Assembly: GCF_016862395.1 (NCBI RefSeq)
Contig: NZ_BOMW01000018.1
Location: 1 to 64,000 of the forward strand
Reading direction: 5' to 3'
Source: Actinoplanes siamensis
Lineage (GTDB): Bacteria; Actinomycetota; Actinomycetes; Mycobacteriales; Micromonosporaceae
DNA length: 64,000 nucleotides
Shown here: positions 9,089 to 15,825 of the stretch, in pieces
Layout: each line of letters starts with the position of its first letter
Position numbering within the stretch: the first letter of the stretch is position 1
Program-made: the position numbers and the translations under genes
Notes under the pieces: generated by a model
What the model saw: only the letters and a program-made list of their open reading frames with translations
Told to the model about the DNA's origin: nothing
Databases searched by the model: none

Positions 9089-10210
9089 TTACTCGGAAGC
9101 CGCGGCCTCTTCCCGGGCCGGGCCGGGGGCCGGGTCCGGCTCCACGGGCGGGTCGCTGAGCTGCTCGCGCAGATAACCCCAGATCACCGCGACCAGCGCG
9201 GCGACCGGCACGGCCAGCAGGCTGCCCACGATGCCGGCCAGGTTGCCGCCCAGGGTGACCGCGAGCAGCACCACAGCGGCGTGCAGCCCGAGGCCCCGGC
9301 TCTGCACCATCGGCTGGAAGACGTTGCCCTCCAGCTGCTGCACCAGCAGGATGATGCCGAGCACGATCAGCGCCTTCACCCAGCCGTTGAAGACCAGCGC
9401 GATCAGCACCGCGACCAGGCCGGCGAAGACCGCGCCGACGATCGGGACGAACGCGGTGACGAAGGTCAGCACGGCGAGCGGCAGCACCAGCGGCACGCCG
9501 ACGATCCACAGGCCGAGACCGATGAAGATCGCGTCGAGCAGGCCCACGAACGCCTGCGCGCGGACGAACGAGCCCAGCGTGTTCCAGCTGCGCGCGGCGA
9601 TCTCCGGCAGGTCGGTGCTGAGCCGGCCGGGCAGCTGGCGCCCCAGCCAGGGCAGGAAGCGCGACCCGTCCTTGAGGAAGAAGAACATCAGGAACAGCGC
9701 CAGGATCGTGGTGACCAGGCCGTTCACCACCGTGCTCACCCCGGACAGGGTGGCGTTCGCGATGCTGCCGACGCTCGCCTGCATCTTGTCGACCGCGCTG
9801 TTCAACCCACTGTTGACCTGGTCGTCGCTGATGTTCAGGGGCGGGCCGGAGGCCCAGTCGCGAACCGTCTCGATGCCGTCCACCACGCCCTGGGCGAGTT
9901 TGCCGGCCTGCGCCGACACCGGCACCGCGATCAGCACCACGATGCCCACGACCAGGGCCAGGAACAGCACCGTGACCACCGAGGCGGCCAGCGCCGGCGG
10001 CCAGCCCCTGCGGCGCAGCAGGCGCACCGGCGGCCAGGTGAGCGTGGTCAGCAGCAGGGCCACGACCAGCGGCCAGAGCACCGACCAGGCGATCCCCAGC
10101 AGTTCCAGGAACAGGTAGAGAAGCAGCAGGATCAGCAGTGTCTCGGCGGAGACGCGGGCGGCGTTGCGCATCGCCGAACGCGTCTTTCCGGTGTTCAAGG
10201 TGGGCCCCAT
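9089..10210 (-). CDS. AI-2E family transporter (predicted permease)
   Basis: A 373-residue integral membrane protein with about eight hydrophobic helices. It has the AI-2E/PerM layout: two helices near the N-terminus (LLILLLLYLFLELLG onward), a large extracytoplasmic segment at about 80-160, then five to six helices ending with AVLIALVFNG, LIVLGIILLVQQLEGN and GLHAAVVLLAVTLGGNLAG. The QQLEGNVFQPMVQSRGLGLH segment is very typical of the family. Despite the name, most members are not shown to carry autoinducer-2; some export metabolites or ions. The ATG at 10210 is preferred because AAGGTG lies 6-11 nt upstream. The C-terminal 30 residues are acidic and proline-rich. Confidence 0.88.
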   Translation of the reverse strand: MGPTLNTGKTRSAMRNAARVSAETLLILLLLYLFLELLGIAWSVLWPLVVALLLTTLTWPPVRLLRRRGWPPALAASVVTVLFLALVVGIVVLIAVPVSAQAGKLAQGVVDGIETVRDWASGPPLNISDDQVNSGLNSAVDKMQASVGSIANATLSGVSTVVNGLVTTILALFLMFFFLKDGSRFLPWLGRQLPGRLSTDLPEIAARSWNTLGSFVRAQAFVGLLDAIFIGLGLWIVGVPLVLPLAVLTFVTAFVPIVGAVFAGLVAVLIALVFNGWVKALIVLGIILLVQQLEGNVFQPMVQSRGLGLHAAVVLLAVTLGGNLAGIVGSLLAVPVAALVAVIWGYLREQLSDPPVEPDPAPGPAREEAAASE

Positions 10211-10441
10211 CTGGATCACCTTACGGAACGGCGGTCCGCCGGAAGCTCGCACGTCTCGAGGCCGGCGGCGGTCACGCCGGGCGGAACGGCGTCACCACGA
10301 CGCTGTGCCGCCGGGCGCCGGCTGGCCTCGAGGGTGAGCGTGGAACCGAGGCGCGGGCCGGGTGCGCGCGGGCGGAGGTGAAGGGGGTGCGGGCGGGTGG
10401 GAGTGGGCTGGCGGGCCGGGGCGTACAGGCGCGGTCGGGGT

Positions 10442-11032
10442 TCAGCGGCGCCAGGGGCGCAGGCAATGGTCGATCATGGCCAGCTGCCGGCCCGGGTCCA
10501 CCATCGGCGGCGCCATCACGGCGTTGACCTGCTGGCCCAGGCAGATCGTCAGCACCACGTCGATCACGTCGGCCGCCGGGATGGACGGATCCAGCTCACC
10601 GTCCTCGACGGCCTCGGTGAACCGGTGCCGGAGGAGACCGCCCCAGTAGTCGCCGAGATCGGTCTGGGTCTCCTGGATCTTGGAATTCGCCGCGAGCCGG
10701 CCCCAGAAGCCGACCACCACGAACGCCTCGTCCAGCGTCTCCTTGGTGAGCGGCAGGATCTCGCGGATCATCGCGTAGAACGCCTCCAGCCCGCGCAGAC
10801 CGCGCGTCGCGGTCGCGATGCGGGCGTTCGTGCGCTCGGTGATCCGGGTGTACGCACCGGCCGCCACCTCGTCGAAGCCGTCGAAGTAGTGCCACAGCGC
10901 GCCGGTGCCTATGTTCAGCTCGGCGGCGATCGCGCGGCTCGTCGCGGCGGACATCCCGTCGCGCGCCACGACCGTCAGGTAGGCCTCGACTATCTCGGAA
11001 CGTCGCTGGTCGTGATCGACGATCTTCGGCAC
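10442..11032 (-). CDS. TetR-family transcriptional regulator
   Basis: A 196-residue repressor-type protein. The N-terminal helix-turn-helix covers about residues 10-56 (RRSEIVEAYLTVVARDG, then IAAELNIGTGALWHYFDGFDE, the recognition helix). The C-terminal ligand domain is all helical and unassigned. The GTG start at 11032 has AAGGGG 7 nt upstream. It is divergent from the homogentisate operon, with 200 bp between, which makes it the natural candidate to control hmgA; a GTCAC-GGC-GTGAC inverted repeat at 11182-11194 lies in that gap. Control of hmgA is inferred from position only. Confidence 0.85.
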   Translation of the reverse strand: MPKIVDHDQRRSEIVEAYLTVVARDGMSAATSRAIAAELNIGTGALWHYFDGFDEVAAGAYTRITERTNARIATATRGLRGLEAFYAMIREILPLTKETLDEAFVVVGFWGRLAANSKIQETQTDLGDYWGGLLRHRFTEAVEDGELDPSIPAADVIDVVLTICLGQQVNAVMAPPMVDPGRQLAMIDHCLRPWRR

Positions 11033-11181
11033 GTGATCCCCTTCCCGCGCGACAGGCTACCGGGATTTGTTCGCTGTGCGCACCGCGAGGCCACTTGTGC
11101 GGTCTGTTACCGCCTCGTAAATTCCGTAGCACACGGAGTCGCCGCCAACACCCCTGGTGATGACTGCGCGGTCCAGGGACC

Positions 11182-11194
11182 GTCACGGCGTGAC
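11182..11194. promoter_or_regulatory. Inverted repeat upstream of hmgA (possible operator)
   Basis: GTCAC GGC GTGAC is a perfect 5-bp inverted repeat in the TetR/hmgA intergenic region, about 40 bp before the hmgA start. It could be an operator for the divergent TetR regulator, but the arms are short and only one copy is seen. Confidence 0.3.
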
Positions 11195-11232
11195 CCGCCG
11201 GGATGGTCCGCAGGCGACCCGGGAGGTCACGA

Positions 11233-12414
11233 ATGACGTTCTACCGGCAGGTGGGCAGCATCCCGCCGAAGCGGCACACCCAGCACCGCCGGCCCGACGG
11301 CGGGCTCTACGCCGAGGAGCTGGTCGGCGAGGAGGGCTTCTCCTCCGACTCGTCGCTGCTCTACCACCGCGGCATCCCGTCGGCGCTCGTCGACGCGCGC
11401 CCGTGGCAGCTGCCCGACCAGACCCTGACGCCGAACGCCCCGCTCGTCCCGCGGCACCTGCGGCTGCACGCCCTGGAGTTCAAGGACGCCGATCCGGTGA
11501 CCGGGCGGCGCCTGGTCCTGGGCAACGCGGACGTCCGGATCTCGTACTCGGCGGCCACCGAGCCGTCGCCGTACTACCGCAACGCCATCGGCGACGAGTG
11601 CGTCTACGTGGAGCGCGGCAGCGCGACCGTGGAGACGGTGTTCGGCGCGCTCACCGTGGGCCAGGGCGACTACGTGATCATCCCGCGCACCACCACGCAC
11701 CGGTGGGTCCCGGCCGGGCCTGATCCGTTGCGGACGTACGCGATCGAGGCGAGCTCGCACATCGCCCCGCCGGCGCGCTACCTGAGCCGCTACGGACAGT
11801 TCCTGGAGCACTCGCCGTACTGCGAGCGTGACCTGCGCGGGCCGGTGGAGCCGCTGCTCGCCGAGGGCACGGACGTCGAGATCTACGTGAAGCACCGCGG
11901 CGGCGGGACCGTCCACGTGGTGCCGGAGCACCCGTTCGACGTGGTGGGCTGGGACGGCTGCCTGTACCCGTACGCGTTCAACATCGCCGACTTCGAGCCG
12001 ATCACCGGACGGGTGCACCAGCCGCCACCGGTGCACCAGGTCTTCGCCGGGCAGAACTTCGTGATCTGCAACTTCGTGCCGCGCAAGGTCGACTACCACC
12101 CGCTCGCCGTGCCGGTCCCGTACTACCACTCGAACGTCGACTCCGACGAGGTGATGTTCTACGTGGACGGCGACTACGAGGCGCGCCGCGGCTCCGGGAT
12201 CGGCAAGGGGTCGATCTCGCTGCACCCGGGCGGGCACTCGCACGGCCCGCAGCCGGGAGCGGTGGAGCGCTCGCTGGGCGTGCAGTTCTTCGACGAGACC
12301 GCGGTCATGGTCGACACCTTCCGGCCGCTGGACCTGGGCGAGGCCGGCCTCGAGGCGGACGACGGACGTTATGCCTGGTCGTGGTCCGGGCGCGGCCCGT
12401 CCACGCCGGCATGA
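11233..12414 (+). CDS. hmgA: Homogentisate 1,2-dioxygenase
   Basis: A 393-residue cupin-type iron dioxygenase that opens the ring of homogentisate to maleylacetoacetate in tyrosine/phenylalanine breakdown. Recognisable stretches are YYRNAIGDECVYVERG (cupin strand, about residue 114), VIIPRTTTHRW, and the metal-site C-terminal half with PPPVHQVFAGQNFVICNFVPR and YYHSNVDSDEVMFYVDGDYE, containing the usual His and Glu ligands. SLHPGGHSHGPQPG follows. The length is a little shorter than the human enzyme, as in other actinobacteria. The ATG at 11233 has GGGAGG upstream. Its stop overlaps the start of the next gene (ATGA), so translation is probably coupled. Confidence 0.95.
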   Translation: MTFYRQVGSIPPKRHTQHRRPDGGLYAEELVGEEGFSSDSSLLYHRGIPSALVDARPWQLPDQTLTPNAPLVPRHLRLHALEFKDADPVTGRRLVLGNADVRISYSAATEPSPYYRNAIGDECVYVERGSATVETVFGALTVGQGDYVIIPRTTTHRWVPAGPDPLRTYAIEASSHIAPPARYLSRYGQFLEHSPYCERDLRGPVEPLLAEGTDVEIYVKHRGGGTVHVVPEHPFDVVGWDGCLYPYAFNIADFEPITGRVHQPPPVHQVFAGQNFVICNFVPRKVDYHPLAVPVPYYHSNVDSDEVMFYVDGDYEARRGSGIGKGSISLHPGGHSHGPQPGAVERSLGVQFFDETAVMVDTFRPLDLGEAGLEADDGRYAWSWSGRGPSTPA

Positions 12415-13199
12415 CCGCGCTCTTCGCACGGCTCTTCGACGACGCCGCGCTCTTCCCGCCGGGGAACGCGCCGATGGCCGAGGCGGTGCCGGCCTGGCTG
12501 CGCCGCGAGGGCGACCTGGTCGGCCCGTTCGTATTGCCGTGGGCCCGTCTGCCGGAGGTCGGCGTACACCTCGATGCCGCCGGGCCACCGCTGGATCTCG
12601 CGCTGATCGCCGCGCCGGCCGATCTGCCGGCCGCCGCCGGCCGGATCGCCGACCACCCGGGTCTGCGTCTGGTCGCGGTGGAGGCGCCGGTCGCGGTCGG
12701 CGCGGATCAGGTGCGATCGGTGGTACGTACGACGGCCGCCCTGCCCCCGGACGTGACAGTCGCCGTGGAGGTACCGCGCACGGGCGGGCGGGACGAGGTG
12801 CTCGACGCGCTCGCCGGCTCGGGGTGCCGCGCGAAGCTGCGGACCGGCGGGCTGCGCCCCGACCTGTTCCCCTCCCCCGCGGAGCTGGCCGGCACGATCC
12901 GGGCGTGCGTGGCCCGGGGCATCGCGTTCAAGTGCACGGCCGGTCTGCACAACGCGATCCGGCACGACGAGCACCACGGCTTCCTGAACGTGCTGCTGGC
13001 CGCGTCCGACCCCGGGTCCGCCGAGACCCAGCTGCTGCGCACCGACGCCACGGCGATGGCCGCGGAGGTACGCGGCTGGTCGCCCTCGGACATCACCCGC
13101 GTGCGATCCGTCTTCACCTCGTTCGGCACGTGCGACGTCGCCGAGCCCGTCCACGATCTCGTCCGCCTCGGCCTGCTCCCGGAGAGAATTTCCGCATGA
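12411..13199 (+). CDS. Unassigned protein inside the homogentisate operon
   Basis: A 262-residue protein of no function I can name. It starts FARLFDDAALFPPGNAPMAE, a pattern I recall from a widespread uncharacterised family beginning with F-D-x-A-x-L-F-P-P. Later conserved-looking parts are AKLRTGGL (about 144), GIAFKCTAGLHNAIRHD (about 174) and HHGFLNVLLA (about 192). The alternating strand/helix pattern suggests a TIM-barrel-like fold. There is no signal peptide or membrane helix. Its start and stop both overlap its neighbours in ATGA, locking it between hmgA and fahA. The step joining those two enzymes, maleylacetoacetate isomerisation, has no other candidate here. That role is inference from position only. 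Confidence 0.8.
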   Translation: MTALFARLFDDAALFPPGNAPMAEAVPAWLRREGDLVGPFVLPWARLPEVGVHLDAAGPPLDLALIAAPADLPAAAGRIADHPGLRLVAVEAPVAVGADQVRSVVRTTAALPPDVTVAVEVPRTGGRDEVLDALAGSGCRAKLRTGGLRPDLFPSPAELAGTIRACVARGIAFKCTAGLHNAIRHDEHHGFLNVLLAASDPGSAETQLLRTDATAMAAEVRGWSPSDITRVRSVFTSFGTCDVAEPVHDLVRLGLLPERISA

Positions 13200-14377
13200 C
13201 CTGGCTTGATCTGCCCGAATCCACCGGGTTCGGGATCGCGAACCTGCCCTACGGGGTGTTCTCCGCCGGATCGTCCGCGCCGCGCACCGGCGTGGCGATC
13301 GGCGATCACGTGCTCGACCTGGCCGGCCTGACCGGGGACCCGGTGCACGCCACCGGGTCACTGAACGCGTTCATGGCGCGGGGCCCGGCGGCGTGGTCCG
13401 CGCTGCGCTCGATGATCGTCGCCTGGTTGACCGATCCGGCCCATCAGGAGCGGGTCACGCCGCACCTGCTGCCCCGGAACTCGGTCACCATGCGGATGCC
13501 GTTCGAGGTCGCCGACTACGTGGACTTCTACAGTTCCCGGAACCATGCGGAAAACCTGGGGCGGCTGTTCCGGCCCGGCTCGCCGCCGCTCACGCCGAAC
13601 TGGACACACCTGCCGATCGGCTATCACGGGCGGTCCGGGACGGTGCGGGTCTCCGGCACGCCTGTGGTGCGGCCGCGGGGCCAGGTCCTGGACGGCGGCA
13701 AGCCGGTGTTCTCGCCGTCCCGGCGGCTGGACATCGAGGCCGAGGTCGGGTTCGTGGCCGGGGTGCCGTCGCCGCTGGGCTCCGCGGTGGCGGTGCGCGA
13801 CTTCCCGTCGTACGTCTTCGGGGTCTGCCTGGTCAACGACTGGTCGGCGCGGGATCTGCAGGCCTGGGAGTACGTGCCGCTCGGGCCCTTCCTGGGCAAG
13901 TCGTTCCTGACCTCGGTGTCGCCGTGGGTGGTGCCGTTGCCGGCCCTGGCCGCGGCGCGGGTCGCGGCGCCGGCACGGGACGAGCCGCTGCTGCCGTACC
14001 TGGCCGACGACGACCCGTGGGGGCTGGACGTGACGCTGGAGGTTCGCCTGAACGGGACGGTGGTGAGCCGGCCGCCGTTCCGCGGGATGTACTGGACGGC
14101 CGCGCAGCAACTCGCGCACCTGACGGTCAACGGGGCAGCGCTGCGGACCGGGGACCTCTTCGCGTCCGGGACCGTGAGCGGGTCGGCGCGCGACGAGTGG
14201 GGATCGCTGATCGAGCTGACCCAGAACGGGACGCGGCCGCTGACGTTGCCGGACGGCTCGGTCCGGTCGTTCCTGGAGGACGGCGACGAGGTGGAGATCA
14301 GCGCGACGGCGCCGGCCGCGGACGGCTCGCGGATCTCCTTCGGCTCGGTGACCGGGCGGATCCAGCCGGCCGGGTGA
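13196..14377 (+). CDS. fahA: Fumarylacetoacetase
   Basis: A 393-residue hydrolase that splits fumarylacetoacetate into fumarate and acetoacetate, the last step of tyrosine catabolism. The N-terminal SH3-like domain (about 1-110) is followed by the FAH catalytic domain with DYVDFYSSRNHAENLGRLFR, LPIGYHGRSGTV (catalytic His), FSPSRRLDIEAEVGFV (metal Glu pair), VFGVCLVNDWSARDLQAWEYVPLGPFLGKSF (read in pieces) and the C-terminal GDLFASGTVSG. All family landmarks are present. The ATG at 13196 overlaps the previous stop; GGAGAG lies about 9 nt upstream. It is the last gene of the hmg operon, with a hairpin 13 bp after its stop. Confidence 0.95.
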   Translation: MTWLDLPESTGFGIANLPYGVFSAGSSAPRTGVAIGDHVLDLAGLTGDPVHATGSLNAFMARGPAAWSALRSMIVAWLTDPAHQERVTPHLLPRNSVTMRMPFEVADYVDFYSSRNHAENLGRLFRPGSPPLTPNWTHLPIGYHGRSGTVRVSGTPVVRPRGQVLDGGKPVFSPSRRLDIEAEVGFVAGVPSPLGSAVAVRDFPSYVFGVCLVNDWSARDLQAWEYVPLGPFLGKSFLTSVSPWVVPLPALAAARVAAPARDEPLLPYLADDDPWGLDVTLEVRLNGTVVSRPPFRGMYWTAAQQLAHLTVNGAALRTGDLFASGTVSGSARDEWGSLIELTQNGTRPLTLPDGSVRSFLEDGDEVEISATAPAADGSRISFGSVTGRIQPAG

Positions 14378-14389
14378 TCTGTTTGGGCG

Positions 14390-14433
14390 GACCCGGCTCC
14401 CGCCCCTTTTTCGGAAAGGACGGGAACCGGGTC
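14390..14433 (+). terminator. Hairpin after fahA
   Basis: GACCCGG...CCCG at 14390-14402 pairs with CGGG...CCGGGTC at 14421-14433 with one mismatch; the loop holds a T-run (CCTTTTT). It lies 13 bp past the fahA stop. Confidence 0.6.
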
Positions 14434-14522
14434 TCCCCCCAGGAAGGTCTCTATTCCCGGAAATCAACCTACCCCGATGTCGTCAGCGAATATCGCGCCG
14501 CCCGGAGAATATCCTGTTAAGT

Positions 14523-14538
14523 ATTAACGATCGTTAAT
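14523..14538. promoter_or_regulatory. 16-bp perfect palindrome, unexplained
   Basis: ATTAACGATCGTTAAT is a perfect 16-bp palindrome with very low GC in a GC-rich region. It looks like a dimeric repressor site, but the two flanking genes point toward it, so no ordinary promoter is nearby. Confidence 0.45.
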
Positions 14539-14702
14539 GTGGACCTGCGGCTCGTCCGCCAACACGGCGGTGGAGGCCGGGCGGGCGCCGGCCCAGAGGT
14601 TGAGCGCTCCCCGGGATTACCGAGGTGGGCGGCGGCGCGGATCGGCGCGGTATGCCGCACCGGACCGCGGCGGTCTCCCGCAGGCCTTCGCACCACAGCG
14701 GA

Positions 14703-14734
14703 GGCCCCGCCCGGCGGGAAAACCGGACGGGGCC
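14703..14734 (-). terminator. Hairpin after the RDD gene
   Basis: GGCCCCGCCCGG at 14703-14714 pairs with CCGGACGGGGCC at 14723-14734 (11 of 12 bp) with an 8-nt loop. It lies 13 bp beyond the stop of the RDD gene on the minus strand. Confidence 0.65.
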
Positions 14735-14747
14735 TGGGAAGTGCGAA

Positions 14748-15317
14748 TTACTTGACGACGACAGTGCTCACGATCTTGTCGGCCAGAGTCTGCTTCTTCT
14801 GGTCCCACAGCGGCCACAGGTAGCCGATGTCGCAGATGATGCCGTCAACGATGTGCGCCAGGTCGCGCAGGAACGCCTTGCCGGTGCCGATCGGCTGGCC
14901 GGTGGAGGCGTCGACCAGGCGGATCCCGAGGGCCTTCTTGCCCCAGCTCTGCCCCTTTCCGCCGTTGAACCAGCGGTTGAAGCCGTAGGCGATGACGCCG
15001 AGCAGAACGAACAGGTAGTAGGCGCCGGTGACGGTTGGCGCACCGGTCACCTCGTCGGTGCCCCGGCCGAAGATCACAGCCAGCAGCACGAACGGCAGGT
15101 AGACCAGGTTGTCGATGATGGAGGCGCCGACGCGCTGGATCCAGCTGGCGTAACCGGTGACCGGCGCCGGGCCGTAACCGGGCGCGCCGTAGGCCGGCTG
15201 GCCGTAGGGCTGCTGGCCGTACGGCTGCTGCGGCTGCTGGCCGTACGGCTGCTGCGGCTGCTGCGGCTGCTGCGGCTGCTGGCCGTACGGGTCGCCCGGG
15301 GGCGGGGGATATGTCAT
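14748..15317 (-). CDS. RDD-family membrane protein with Pro/Gln-rich N-terminus
   Basis: A 189-residue protein. Residues 1-55 are a low-complexity Pro-Gln-Tyr-Gly tract (repeats of QQPY and QPQQ), often seen on actinobacterial membrane proteins. From residue about 56 (YASWIQRVGASIIDNLVYLPF) it matches the RDD domain: the R-D pair in QRVGASIID, three hydrophobic helices, and a late KKALGIRLVDASTG motif typical of the family. RDD proteins sit in the membrane; some are thought to be transporters, but the substrate is unknown. It follows the DUF2752 gene by 16 bp, so the two are likely co-transcribed. Confidence 0.87.
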   Translation of the reverse strand: MTYPPPPGDPYGQQPQQPQQPQQPYGQQPQQPYGQQPYGQPAYGAPGYGPAPVTGYASWIQRVGASIIDNLVYLPFVLLAVIFGRGTDEVTGAPTVTGAYYLFVLLGVIAYGFNRWFNGGKGQSWGKKALGIRLVDASTGQPIGTGKAFLRDLAHIVDGIICDIGYLWPLWDQKKQTLADKIVSTVVVK

Positions 15318-15333
15318 TTCGAGGATCCTTTTA

Positions 15334-15744
15334 TCAGGCCCAGCTCACGCCGAGCCGGTGCAGTTGGAAAAGCCAGCTCGCCGTCGCCAGCAGTCCGGCC
15401 AGCCATTCAGTCCGTCGCCGCCCGGCGGGCGACCACGGTTTCGGAGGAGCCAGCACACCCGCGGCGCGCAACGCCACCAGTGGGCCGACCGCGACCGCGA
15501 GTGCGGCCAGACCGAAGATCACGGGGTTGGCGTGGAGCGCCGCGCCGAACTCGCCGCGCACCAGCGCGACGGCAGCGGTGGTCAGACCGCAGCCCGGGCA
15601 GGGCACACCGGTCAGCGTGCGCAACATGCACGGCACGCCCGCACCGGTACGGCTGGTGACGGCAGGCCACAGCACGGCGGCCCCGGCGACGAGCACGCCG
15701 AAGCCACCGATGCGCTCCGGCACGGAGAAGCTTCGCAACGGCAC
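15334..15744 (-). CDS. DUF2752 membrane protein
   Basis: A 136-residue small membrane protein with about three hydrophobic helices. It has the DUF2752 signature CPGCGLTTAAVALVRGEF (about residues 48-65; C-P-x-C-G-x-T), preceded by another Cys in VPCMLRTLTGVPC. The function of the family is unknown; it is widespread in actinobacteria and Bacteroidetes. The GTG start at 15744 has GAGG directly upstream; a second in-frame GTG lies seven codons in. It is the first gene of a two-gene unit with the RDD protein. Confidence 0.82.
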   Translation of the reverse strand: MPLRSFSVPERIGGFGVLVAGAAVLWPAVTSRTGAGVPCMLRTLTGVPCPGCGLTTAAVALVRGEFGAALHANPVIFGLAALAVAVGPLVALRAAGVLAPPKPWSPAGRRRTEWLAGLLATASWLFQLHRLGVSWA

Positions 15745-15775
15745 ACCTCGTGATCAAGAAAGGCGCACCGATGAT

Positions 15776-15806
15776 AAGGGGCCACCTCTCCGCCTGGCGA
15801 CCCCTT
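15776..15806 (-). terminator. Possible hairpin after the kinase-GGDEF gene
   Basis: AAGGGG (15776-15781) pairs with CCCCTT (15801-15806), with an inner CCA/TGG pair and a small bulge. It lies about 20 bp past the stop of the large kinase gene. Confidence 0.4.
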
Positions 15807-15825
15807 TCACCTGCGCATCCGTCCT

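Larger units (their letters stand above)
14378..14747. other. Convergent intergenic region, 370 bp
   Basis: This gap lies between two convergent genes. It contains a hairpin after fahA (14390-14433), a 16-bp perfect AT-rich palindrome (14523-14538) and a hairpin after the RDD gene (14703-14734). A short plus-strand open frame starts just after the palindrome (about 14539) but has no ribosome site or family likeness, so I do not call it. Confidence 0.6.

Noticed and set aside
14537-14823. Small plus-strand ORFs after the 16-bp palindrome
   Set aside because: No ribosome site, biased composition, and they run into the RDD gene and its terminator.
15180-15300. CTG/CGG-rich repeats before the RDD domain
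   Set aside because: They code for the Pro/Gln-rich N-terminus of the RDD protein; not a DNA element.
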